Shown in pieces: positions 25,876 to 34,139 of a stretch of 64,000 bases of DNA. Below the pieces are notes generated by a model. That model saw only the letters and a program-made list of their open reading frames with translations, ran no database searches and was not told the origin of the DNA. The position numbers and the translations under genes are program-made. Position 1 is the stretch's first letter. Each line of letters starts with the position of its first letter. The DNA is from JANQPX01 sp965222015 (lineage in GTDB: Bacteria; Pseudomonadota; Alphaproteobacteria; Geminicoccales; Geminicoccaceae): NCBI GenBank assembly GCA_965222015.1, contig CBDCTL010000012.1:1-64000 (forward strand), read 5' to 3'.

Positions 25876-26835
25876 TCAGGAACCGTTCAGCCATTTCGCC
25901 GCCGACGGCAGGCGACGCCATCCCGGAAGATCCGCCTTCAGATCGACGTCCTGCCACTTCGGATGATAAGGGGGCTGCTGGAGCGTCTCGAAGTTTTCGA
26001 ACAGTCGATCGACAAAGCGCGTGAGCTTGGCTTCGCGGGCGTGCCCCGCCGGCCAGTTGTAGGCGGCCAGGACCTCGCCGATGCCCACGGTATCGATCGC
26101 TCCGTTGTCGATCAGACCGGGATAGTCTTCGGACGAAAGTGAAACGCTGAAATAGCTCCCCCCTGCCCGATCAGCCGCGATCGGCAGAAGGTGAAGGCCG
26201 TCTTCTGACGTAAGGCTTTCGAAGAGATCGACCGGTTTGCCCTCGATCATGATCATCGCGTCGAGTTCGCCAGCCTGGAGTCGCTGCAGCGCCTCGGTGT
26301 GATCGTCCTCCGCGACCTCGACCTCGATACCCAGTCGATCGAGGAGAACACTCGAGGTCATGTAGGTGCCGCCGTCATTCGGGCCGAAATTGACGCGCTT
26401 GCCGGCGAGATCGTCGACGCTGGCGATGTCCCGCCGGGCGAGGAGATGAACTTCCTCGTCGTAGAGCTTGGCGATGTAGTGAACATGTTGCTCGATATCC
26501 TCGATGAGCTGATGCTTCTTGTAGAAATCGAGAACGTCGGACTGCACGATGGCAATGTCGATACCGCGCAAATAGACCAGATCCTCGATATCGCGGACCG
26601 AACCCTTGCCGATGATGCCCAAAACCCTGAGATCGTAGCCGTCATCGAACGCATTGGCGAGATCGGCGGCGATCCGAAGATCCGTGCCGCCCAGGGCTCC
26701 GGACATGATTCCGACCGTACCGGCATTGACGGCATCTCGCTGACCGGCATGATTCTGCGCGAAGACTTCAAGCGGACAAAGAACAATCCAGGCGAGCATT
26801 GCCGCCAACTTGGCAGTATGAAATCGGCCCGCCAT
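25876..26835 (-). CDS. TAXI-family TRAP transporter solute-binding protein (orphan)
   Basis: A 319-residue periplasmic protein with a signal peptide (KLAAMLAWIVLCPLEVFAQ). TAXI-type features are VGIMSGALGGTDLRIAADLAN, RGIDIAIVQSDVLDFYK, HYIAKLYDEEVHLLARRDI, GKRVNFGPNDGGTYMTSSVL and LQAGELDAMIMIEGKP. TAXI proteins normally work with a fused DctQM membrane protein, which is not next to it; only the Calx-beta gene follows. Some orphan TAXI proteins serve as sensors or partner with distant permeases. The ligand is unknown. Confidence 0.85.
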   Translation of the reverse strand: MAGRFHTAKLAAMLAWIVLCPLEVFAQNHAGQRDAVNAGTVGIMSGALGGTDLRIAADLANAFDDGYDLRVLGIIGKGSVRDIEDLVYLRGIDIAIVQSDVLDFYKKHQLIEDIEQHVHYIAKLYDEEVHLLARRDIASVDDLAGKRVNFGPNDGGTYMTSSVLLDRLGIEVEVAEDDHTEALQRLQAGELDAMIMIEGKPVDLFESLTSEDGLHLLPIAADRAGGSYFSVSLSSEDYPGLIDNGAIDTVGIGEVLAAYNWPAGHAREAKLTRFVDRLFENFETLQQPPYHPKWQDVDLKADLPGWRRLPSAAKWLNGS

Positions 26836-27128
26836 GACTGATTCTCCGGTATTGTTTCGTTGTTTCGATCATACGCCGAGGAATTTTTGACGACAGCGCC
26901 GAAATTTGCAATGACTTTGCGCAAAATTGCACAGATGCTGCAGCGGCTCACGGCCAAGCCGGCTCCCCCCTTTCCCTGCGGATGCGGCGACCTCGCCCAT
27001 CATCGGAACATGGGATCGGACAGCCGGTGGAATGCCGATGTCGTTCGCTTCCCCTGTTCTTGCCCTGATCGACGAGAGAAAACGGTTTTCGGTCAGATCG
27101 GCAGGAAGTTCCCGCACCGAACGAACCG

Positions 27129-28070
27129 TCAGCGTCGGCCGGAGCCGACGCGGTGATCGAGACGCCGGAGCATCATGTCCAGCTCGGCGAGGTCCTCGCG
27201 GTCGAGCTTCGGCCCGGGCACGCGCAAAGCCGGCGAGGCGATCACGCCGCGCCGGTGCAGGATCTGCTTTCGGATGGCGAGGCCGATGCCCGGCTGCTGC
27301 TCGTAGCGGATCAGCGGAAGATAATCGTCGAACAGGTCGAACGCCTCGTCGACCTCGCCTTCCCGAAAGCTCGCATAGACCTCCACCAGCAGCTCCGGGT
27401 AGGCGAAGCCGGTCATCGCGCCGTCGGCGCCGCGCGCGAGCTCCAGCGGGAAATAGAGCCCGCCATTGCCGATGAGGACCGAGACTCGTCGGTGCCCGTC
27501 GCGGGCGGCGGTCTTACGGATGCGCGTGATCTTGGCGAGCCCGGGGCAATCCTCGTGCTTCAGCACCTTGATCTGAGGCAGCGCGTCGATCAGCTGGTTG
27601 AAAAGCGGCACCGAGAGATGCACGCCCGTCGCCTGCGGGTAGTCCTGCAGCACCACCGGCACGTCGTAGCCGACCGCATCCACGGCCTGGCGCACATAGC
27701 CCTCGATGCGCTCGTCGGTCGCGAGGCCCGGCGGCGGCGCGACCATCACGCCGGCCGCCCCCTCGGACATCGCCTCTTCGGCGAGCGCCGCGAGCTGGGC
27801 GAGGCCGGGCGCGCTCACCCCGACCACCACCGGCAGTTCGCCCGCGACCTGCTTCAGCGTGCGATCGATGACCTGGCGCTGTTCGTCGAAGGTGAGTTTT
27901 TGGGCCTCGCCCATCATGCCGAGGATGGTGATGCCGTGAACACCCGCCTCGATATAGAAGCCGATCAGGCGATCGAGGCTCCTGAGATCGAGTGCGCCGT
28001 CCTGATCGAACGGCGTCGCCGCGATGATGTAGACCCCCTTGGCGCTCTCGTCGAGGAGATGCCCGGTCAT
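27129..28070 (-). CDS. DapA-family aldolase (dihydrodipicolinate synthase/N-acetylneuraminate lyase superfamily)
   Basis: A 313-residue TIM-barrel enzyme starting at the ATG of MTGHLLDESAKGVY. Typical blocks are TPFDQDGALDLRSLDRLI, GITILGMMGEAQKL and VVVGVSAPGLAQL. The likely Schiff-base Lys is in IKVLKHEDCPG, with the preceding Tyr in VLQDYPQATGV. The GEAQ turn replaces the GE-x-x-T of true DapA, so this is more likely a catabolic 2-keto acid aldolase than lysine biosynthesis. The substrate cannot be assigned. It is transcribed alone, with a TTAA-N7-TTAA site about 80 bases upstream of the start. Confidence 0.82.
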   Translation of the reverse strand: MTGHLLDESAKGVYIIAATPFDQDGALDLRSLDRLIGFYIEAGVHGITILGMMGEAQKLTFDEQRQVIDRTLKQVAGELPVVVGVSAPGLAQLAALAEEAMSEGAAGVMVAPPPGLATDERIEGYVRQAVDAVGYDVPVVLQDYPQATGVHLSVPLFNQLIDALPQIKVLKHEDCPGLAKITRIRKTAARDGHRRVSVLIGNGGLYFPLELARGADGAMTGFAYPELLVEVYASFREGEVDEAFDLFDDYLPLIRYEQQPGIGLAIRKQILHRRGVIASPALRVPGPKLDREDLAELDMMLRRLDHRVGSGRR

Positions 28071-28151
28071 GGCCCCGCTCCCATCCAGCCGCCCGCATCC
28101 GATCTCCTTTATCCGCCCGTCGGAGGCCGCCGACAAGAAAATCGTCCGCCA

Positions 28152-28166
28152 TTAACGATGCATTAA
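28152..28166. promoter_or_regulatory. TTAA-N7-TTAA site (CtrA-like)
   Basis: TTAACGATGCATTAA matches the alphaproteobacterial CtrA full-site pattern exactly and lies 82 bases before the DapA-family start. A further TTAA follows at 28171. A chance AT-rich match in a promoter is possible. Confidence 0.35.
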
Positions 28167-28284
28167 CCTTTTAACGCTAGCCTGATGTTGTCGACGACGA
28201 TGGGCCGGGCCAGCGGGAATGCCGGCGAAAGCCGATGAATCCCGCAAGAGGGCGGGCGGCCGAAAGATTCGAGTTGTGTATTTC

Positions 28285-28342
28285 GCTCCCGTCATCGGGA
28301 GCCCCCCTGACGGGGCGTGTCGAGGTCAAGCTGCCCCGTCAG
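28285..28342. other. Two adjacent intergenic hairpins
   Basis: GCTCCCG-TCAT-CGGGAGC (28285-28302) is followed by CTGACGGGGC and its exact complement GCCCCGTCAG (28307-28316 and 28333-28342). They lie between sufE and the DapA-family gene, both on the minus strand, and may include the sufE terminator, although no T-run is present. Apart from these and the TTAA site, nothing is seen in 28071-28420. Confidence 0.4.
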
Positions 28343-28420
28343 AAGGGCGATGGGAAAGGGACCGGGCGAAAAAACCGGCTCCGCCCGCAAACGTCGCGCC
28401 ATGGTCCTTGAAGGCCAGCG

Positions 28421-28876
28421 TCAGTCCGCGGCCTTGGCTGGCGCGCCATGGGCGGCGGCCGTGGCGATCTGCCGGATGCGCGCGATCATCGCGTGCAGAC
28501 CGTTGGCACGGGTCGGGCTCAGATGCTTGCCGAGACCGATCTCTTCGAAGACATCAGGCGGGCTGGCGAGGATCTCCTCCGGGCGGCGGCGATCGTAGAG
28601 CCGAAGCAGGAGTGCGATGAGCCCCTTCACGATGAAGGCGTCGCTGTCCGCCTGGATGCGAAGCGTTCCGCTTTCGGCGTCGGGCTCGGCCACCATCCAG
28701 ACCTGGGACTGACAGCCTCTGACCTTGTTGGCGTCGACCCGATACTCCTCGGGAAAGGTCTCCAGCCGTTTGCCGAGGTCGAGGACATATTCGATTTTCT
28801 CGCGCCAGTCGTCGAACAGCGAGAAATCCTCGGCGATGGCGACCTGCTCCTCGGCGATTGTGGCGGCTTGGGTCAT
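28421..28876 (-). CDS. sufE: SufE cysteine desulfuration protein
   Basis: A 151-residue SufE-family protein that accepts sulfur from a cysteine desulfurase (SufS) on its conserved Cys for Fe-S cluster assembly. The active-site loop VRGCQSQVW is present at about residue 62, with WREKIEYVLDLGKRL before it and GLIALLLRLYDRRRPEEIL after it. An in-frame ATG eight codons upstream (28900) is possible, but neither start has a strong ribosome-binding site. No suf genes lie next to it, as is common for alphaproteobacterial sufE. Confidence 0.92.
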   Translation of the reverse strand: MTQAATIAEEQVAIAEDFSLFDDWREKIEYVLDLGKRLETFPEEYRVDANKVRGCQSQVWMVAEPDAESGTLRIQADSDAFIVKGLIALLLRLYDRRRPEEILASPPDVFEEIGLGKHLSPTRANGLHAMIARIRQIATAAAHGAPAKAAD

Positions 28877-29037
28877 CGAACACGCATCTCGCGGTTGCAT
28901 CGAAACAAGCAGCGACTATGACCCAAGCCATGGCGGACTTCAACGCCGCCGGACCGATCGCCATAACAGATCGGTGGTGATCCGAAGTGCTGATTCCGAC
29001 GTTTCCCGGATGTCATCGAAGCGATGAGAGGAGAGCC

Positions 29038-29725
29038 ATGATGCCAGTGCCCCGAATGCGATCGACCAGGCGTGATGTCCTCGCCCGTGCTGGCATGCTC
29101 GGGCTCGCATCGCTGCCCATGGCCGACGCTCGCCGCGGCATCGTCGCGCGCGCCCATCGCATTCAAAGCTTATAGAAACGACGCCCCGCTCGGTTTCCAC
29201 CGGATCGACTTCACCAGAGAGGGACGACGTCTCAAGGTCGACATCGAGATCGCCTTCGACGTCAGCTTCGCCATCATCCCTCTCTATCGCTATCGACACC
29301 GCAATCGCGAGGTCTGGGAGAACGGCAGGCTTCTCAAGCTTGAGAGCGAAACCGACGACGATGGCGAAACCTTCACCGTCAGCGCCGATCGCGACGGTGA
29401 CCATATTCTGGTCGACGCCACCACCGGAAGGCTGGAACTGCCCGGCGATACCGTGACCACAAGCTACTGGAACGAGGCCGCGGTCACCCGCGGCGAATGG
29501 CTGGACACCCAGTCTGGCAGGCTGGTGCGCTCGACGGTCACGAGGAAGCCGCCCGAGCCGGTAAAGATTCTCGGCCAAAGCGTCGAGGCGACGCCTTACG
29601 AACTGGCCGGCGATATCACCTGCACGCTCTGGTATCGGGACGGCAGATGGGTCGGGCTCCGCTTCATCGGTGAGGACGGCTCGGTGATCGACTACTTGCT
29701 TGAAACCGAGGGACAAAGCGGATGA
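29038..29725 (+). pseudogene. Tat-exported DUF6134-like protein, frameshifted after the signal peptide
   Basis: GAGGAGAG precedes ATG 29038, which opens a frame with a twin-arginine signal (MRSTRRDVLARAGMLGLASL). That frame ends at a TAG near 29175. The mature domain is in the next frame (AFKAYRNDAPLGFHRIDF, LPGDTVTTSYWNEAAVTRGE, GDITCTLWYRDGRWVGLRF) and runs to 29725. One extra C in the GCGCGCGCCC tract at 29145-29155 would explain the shift. Either the gene is phase-variable or recently broken, or the base is a sequencing error. The stop overlaps the SDR start by four bases. Without the frameshift it would be about 228 residues. Confidence 0.7.
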
Positions 29726-30492
29726 ACGCGCGATCGCGGCCGAAGGTCGTCTGGATCACCGGCGCAAGTTCCGGCATCGGCCGCGCACTCGCCCTCGAGC
29801 TTGCAGCGCGCGGTGATCGGGTCGCTGCGAGCGCCAGGAGCGATGCCGATCTCTCTTCACTCGCCGGTGAAGCCGCCGAGCTTTCCGGCGACATCCGTCC
29901 CTTTCGACTGGACGTCACGGATGCCGAGGCGAGCGCCGAGACGGTCGAGCGGATTGTCGGCGAGATGGGAACGATCGATCTTGCGGTGCTGAACGCCGGC
30001 ACGCACAGGCCGGTCGAGGCCGAAGACTTCACGGCCGGCGATCTGAAAGACCTGATCGACGTCAATCTCCTCGGCAGCGGCAACTGCCTGGCGCCGCTTC
30101 TCCGCCGGATGATCCCGGCCAGACGCGGCCATATCGCGATCGTCGCCTCGGTCGCCGGCTATCGCGGTCTACCCACCTCGGCCTATTACGGCGCGAGCAA
30201 GGCGGCGCTGATCAACCTCGCCGAGTCCCTGAAATTCGACCTCGATCGCAGCGGCGTCAAGCTGCAGCTGGTCAATCCAGGCTTCGTCAAAACCCCACTC
30301 ACCGACAAGAACGATTTTTCCATGCCGTTCCTGATGGAGGTTGAAGACGCGGCAAGGCGCATGGCCGACGGTTTCGAGAGCGGCGCCTTCGAAATCACCT
30401 TTCCGCGCCGCTTCGCCTGGCTCCTGAAGCTTTTCCGCATCCTCCCCTATCGGCTCTACTTCCCGCTGGTCGCGAGAATGACCGGAAAGTGA
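29722..30492 (+). CDS. Short-chain dehydrogenase/reductase
   Basis: A 256-residue classical SDR. The cofactor motif is TGASSGIG at residues 14-21, NAG is in LAVLNAGTH, the catalytic Ser is in VASVAGYRG, and YYGASK holds the Tyr and Lys. The C-terminus (LFRILPYRLYFPLVARMTGK) is hydrophobic and basic, seen in SDRs linked to membrane lipid modification loci. It overlaps the DUF6134-like gene by four bases. The substrate is not predictable from sequence. Confidence 0.9.
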   Translation: MNARSRPKVVWITGASSGIGRALALELAARGDRVAASARSDADLSSLAGEAAELSGDIRPFRLDVTDAEASAETVERIVGEMGTIDLAVLNAGTHRPVEAEDFTAGDLKDLIDVNLLGSGNCLAPLLRRMIPARRGHIAIVASVAGYRGLPTSAYYGASKAALINLAESLKFDLDRSGVKLQLVNPGFVKTPLTDKNDFSMPFLMEVEDAARRMADGFESGAFEITFPRRFAWLLKLFRILPYRLYFPLVARMTGK

Positions 30493-30517
30493 TCTGCGAC
30501 CACCTCTCTATCATTGG

Positions 30518-31750
30518 TCACCAGCGGTATTTGGTCTTGAGTTCGCCCTGAACGGGGTGATCGTCGATCTGCAGAAACCGCTCCAGCTCCCGCTCCATGA
30601 ACAGCGCCGAGGGCGCGTCTTCGAAGACCGCGACGACCCGCTTCTCCTCGGCGACCGCCGTCAGGTGATATTCGAGCCGCGGGAGTGCAGGCGTCGAGGC
30701 CTCGCGCAACTCGCCCAGTCCGTATCGACCCGCCCCCTCGAAGCTGACATGCTCGTCCACGTAGAACTGACGGACGTCGTCGACCGACAAACGCCGGCCA
30801 CGTCGGAACCAGGACGGCCGATGACCGATGATCAGCTCCCGTCCGTCGCAGACCATGTGCATCCGCGTGAAGTAGCTGACGCCCCTCCACCAAGCGAGCG
30901 CCAAGAGCGCCGAAGCGCAGAGCCCATAGGCAATCATCGCCCGAGGATCGCCCGCCATGACCACCAGGACCAGCAGCCACCCCATGAACACCGCACTGAC
31001 GATCATGATCGCGCGCAACGTGCCGTTCATCCTCTTCTCCGGCCATCCGACAGCCAGTTGGCCGACGTCGCTCCAAAGCTCGAATCCGTCGGGCAGGACC
31101 GTTTCCGCCCGCGGCTGATTCTTGTCCGCGAGAACGCCGTCGCTATAGAAGCTGACCGCCCTGCCGTAGTCCTCGAACGGGCCACGGCCGAGGCTGCGAT
31201 ATCGGACGCTCGTCTCGGCCCGACCGGCGACCGGCTGCCCACGCAGTCCGAGAAAGCTTTCGATCACCTCCTTCAGATAGAGCGCCATGTCGATGTCGAG
31301 ATCGCCGCCCATACTGCGGGTGCAGATAGGACGGCTCTGCCGGCCGTCGAAAACCAGATGAAGCTCGTAACGGCCGACCGACCTTTCGACTACGTAGACC
31401 TGTCTGATGGCCGCAGCCGGCAGCCTGTCCCTGATCGGCCGCAGAAACGGCACCGACCATGCACTCGCCGCCAGCCTTTGCCGATCGAGCCTGAGCTCCG
31501 TCCAGCCCACATCGGAAAGGCCAAGAACGGCCGAAACAGCGCCCAGGATCAGGATCATCGACGCCTCTTCGAGATCGGCCCCGACCGTCATGAACGCGCC
31601 GGCGCCGACCATGATCGCCAGACCGACCCGGATCAGCGTCAATGCGGGGCCGCGATGGTGCTTCCAGCCGATCTTCAGTCCGTCAGGCGCGATGTCGATC
31701 CTGACACCGCGAGGCGCCCTGATGGCCTCATCTCGTTCCGGCTTTGCCAT
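30518..31750 (-). CDS. Membrane protein of two similar halves, function unknown
   Basis: A 410-residue protein not assigned to a known family here. The start ATG follows GGGAGG. Each half has a short N-terminal strand segment, two membrane helices (IRVGLAIMVGAGAFM and MILILGAVSAVLGL; AIMIVSAVFMGWLLVLVVM and IAYGLCASALLALAWW), then a soluble PH-like beta domain ending in an amphipathic helix (YLKEVIESFLGL; MERELERFLQI). The halves share the order GLKIGW/QLAVGW, IRQVYVVE/VRQFYVDE and YELHLVF/EYHLTAV. The layout resembles bacterial bPH-type membrane proteins. Its stop lies 25 bases from the convergent SDR stop. Confidence 0.75.
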   Translation of the reverse strand: MAKPERDEAIRAPRGVRIDIAPDGLKIGWKHHRGPALTLIRVGLAIMVGAGAFMTVGADLEEASMILILGAVSAVLGLSDVGWTELRLDRQRLAASAWSVPFLRPIRDRLPAAAIRQVYVVERSVGRYELHLVFDGRQSRPICTRSMGGDLDIDMALYLKEVIESFLGLRGQPVAGRAETSVRYRSLGRGPFEDYGRAVSFYSDGVLADKNQPRAETVLPDGFELWSDVGQLAVGWPEKRMNGTLRAIMIVSAVFMGWLLVLVVMAGDPRAMIAYGLCASALLALAWWRGVSYFTRMHMVCDGRELIIGHRPSWFRRGRRLSVDDVRQFYVDEHVSFEGAGRYGLGELREASTPALPRLEYHLTAVAEEKRVVAVFEDAPSALFMERELERFLQIDDHPVQGELKTKYRW

Positions 31751-31970
31751 GCGAGGCACCTCCCAAGACCGTTCGTTCGAGAGCGGCGGGCACAGCCCGG
31801 AGACGGTCTCTAAAGCATTTTTCGGAGGCGCAGAACCGTCGCCACATCTTTGTACCGGCGAAGAAGGCTGTCTGGCTCCATGAAGATGAGAAAACCTCGG
31901 CTCGCTCGCCTAAAACTTTGATTGAAAGCCATTTTCCCGCGCATTACGCTTGTGACCCAGAAGCTATTTG

Positions 31971-34091
31971 ATGGACCTTGGAGACGATATCGTGGGCTCA
32001 CCTGCTGGATCGACCAAGCCGCCGACGGTCGACGGTTCCGACCGAAAGTTCTACGTGAAGGCCGCCGAACTCTCCGGCGACAGGACGATCATTCAGAATT
32101 TCGACGCCGCCTACAACGCGCAAAGCGCAGCCAGCAGCGCCTCCGCTTCGACAGCCGATCCCACCATCTCGGCAGGTGCGAGCGGCAGCCATGTGCGCAC
32201 GCTTCAAAGCCAGCTGACCGAACTCGGCTATGACACCGGCGGGGTCGACGGCATCGCCGGCTCCAAGACGGACGCCGCGATCCGCGCCTTCCAGGCGGCG
32301 AGCGGGCTTGCCGCCGACGGCATCGTCGGCCCGAAAACCCGAGCGGCGCTGGCGGCGGCCGGACCGGACGCGATACCCGCCGACGGTTCCGATCGTCGGC
32401 TGTATCTGATGGGTGCCGACCAGCCCGGCGGCCAGGAAGCGCTCGCACGCTTCGATGCGACCCTCGATGCGCAGGCCGCGGCCAATAGCGTCGTCATCGC
32501 GGAAGGTTCGAGTGGTCACCATGTGCGCGACCTGCAAAGCCGGTTGAACGAACGCGGCTACGATACGGGCGGGGTCGACGGGATCGCCGGCTCGCAGACC
32601 GACACCGCGATCCGCGCCTTTCAGGCTGCGAACGGTCTCACCGTCGACGGCATCGTCGGCCCGGAGACCAGGGCGGCGCTTGCCGCACCGCCTCCGGCAA
32701 GCCCGGCTTCACCTGCCAACACCGCGGACGCAAGTTTCGTCGACCGGCAGCAGGACATCGACCTGCTGGTCACCGCGAGCCCCTACGCCTCCCAGGCCAT
32801 GCAAAAGGAGCTCGAAGAGGACGTCGCCGCAGCCCGAGGCCGAGTCGAAGAACTCGACCGCACGATCGCAGCGCTCGGCACGGCTGGCGGATGGGCGACC
32901 GAAACCCTGGTGGCGGAGCGCAAGCAGCTCCAGGACGAGCTCGCGGCCTATCAGTCCTTTGTCAATCCGCCCGTCGATGCCGATATCCCGACAACGACCA
33001 CGATTCCAGAAGACCCCAGTCATGCGCGTAGCGGCGAGCCGCAGGTGGTGCGCATGGAACGCTATTCGATCGAAGGTGCTTTCGGCGGCGGCCCGCTCGA
33101 GCAGTTCGAGGTGGGCGGCGCCGCGGAATATTCCGTGCAGCATCTCGACAATGGCCAGGTCCTGGTCACACGTATCTACAGCGGCTCAGGCGCCATCGAA
33201 ACCGGCGGCAAAGCGGGGCTGGCGATTCGCGGAGGCGATCATTTCGAGTTCGATGCCCTTGGCGTGCTCGAGGCCGGCGCCTCGCTGACGGGCAGTCGCG
33301 GTACGACCTACCGCCTGGAAAGCGCCGATCAGCTGAACGATTTCTTCGTAGCCGATCTTTCACGGGAAGCGACGCGAGCGGGCATCACGCGCACGCCCGG
33401 TATCGGCCAGATCCCCGGCATCGGTTTGATTGCGGAGCCGGTCGTCGACAGTGTCCTTGATCGCATTCCGGGTCTTCCCGACGTGCCGACGGTCGAATCG
33501 AGATCGACAGCCGTGGAACTCGGCGGCTACGGAGAAGCGGTGCTACCTCCGGCATGGCTGGACAATGCCGCACAAGCGGGAGCACGGGGTGATATCGTCC
33601 GCGGGACCAGCGTCGATATCAACAATTCGACAGGTGAACGGTCGACGACCACTTATCTCGACGTCTCCGCAGCCGTGAATGGTCGCGCCGACGAACGGTT
33701 CTTCGAAGAACTCGGTCTGGATCGATCGACCTTCGACGAGGACGTCAGCGGAAAGGCGTCATTGGCGGTTACGACCAACGCCGATGGCACGATCGATTCC
33801 GTCAAACTGACTCTAGAAGGCCAGCGCAACGACGACCTCTACGTCGTCGAGAACGATCTCGGCGTCAACGACGGCACGCAGGACGCCATCCTGGACGTCG
33901 TCTTAGCGGGCGCCGATCCCGACCCGACGGCGCTGCCGAATGCGATCGCCGGGCTCGTCGACAACACTGTCGTCAGCACCAACACGTCTCATTTCACCGT
34001 GGATAGCGACAGCTACGGCCTCGAAGCCGGCATTGTCGTGGCCGACGGCGGCCTCGTCGTCAACGTCGAGTCAGCCGAACGCATAGGTTAG
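31971..34091 (+). CDS. Large protein with two peptidoglycan-binding domains and unknown C-terminal region
   Basis: A 706-residue protein without a visible signal peptide. Two PG_binding_1 domains occur at about residues 70-130 and 180-240; both contain GYDTGGVDGIAGS and DGIVGP-x-TRAALAA. Each is preceded by a related linker (DGSDRKFY... and DGSDRRLY...), so a ~108-residue unit is duplicated. Next come a predicted coiled coil (KELEEDVAAARGRVEELDRT, about residues 285-325) and then some 370 residues of beta-rich sequence with repeats of Gly/Asp that I do not recognise. The ribosome-binding site is weak. It could be an effector delivered to the periplasm or exported by an unusual route. Confidence 0.75.
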   Translation: MDLGDDIVGSPAGSTKPPTVDGSDRKFYVKAAELSGDRTIIQNFDAAYNAQSAASSASASTADPTISAGASGSHVRTLQSQLTELGYDTGGVDGIAGSKTDAAIRAFQAASGLAADGIVGPKTRAALAAAGPDAIPADGSDRRLYLMGADQPGGQEALARFDATLDAQAAANSVVIAEGSSGHHVRDLQSRLNERGYDTGGVDGIAGSQTDTAIRAFQAANGLTVDGIVGPETRAALAAPPPASPASPANTADASFVDRQQDIDLLVTASPYASQAMQKELEEDVAAARGRVEELDRTIAALGTAGGWATETLVAERKQLQDELAAYQSFVNPPVDADIPTTTTIPEDPSHARSGEPQVVRMERYSIEGAFGGGPLEQFEVGGAAEYSVQHLDNGQVLVTRIYSGSGAIETGGKAGLAIRGGDHFEFDALGVLEAGASLTGSRGTTYRLESADQLNDFFVADLSREATRAGITRTPGIGQIPGIGLIAEPVVDSVLDRIPGLPDVPTVESRSTAVELGGYGEAVLPPAWLDNAAQAGARGDIVRGTSVDINNSTGERSTTTYLDVSAAVNGRADERFFEELGLDRSTFDEDVSGKASLAVTTNADGTIDSVKLTLEGQRNDDLYVVENDLGVNDGTQDAILDVVLAGADPDPTALPNAIAGLVDNTVVSTNTSHFTVDSDSYGLEAGIVVADGGLVVNVESAERIG

Positions 34092-34112
34092 CGAGCGGAT
34101 TCTCACGCGAAG

Positions 34113-34133
34113 GCGGCGTTTCCGAAACGCCGC
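34113..34133. terminator. Bidirectional hairpin between convergent genes
   Basis: GCGGCGTTT-CCG-AAACGCCGC is a perfect 9-bp stem lying between the convergent stops of the peptidoglycan-binding gene and yejF. It is a likely shared terminator, although the T-runs are only those inside the stem. Confidence 0.55.
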
Positions 34134-34139
34134 ATCGAC

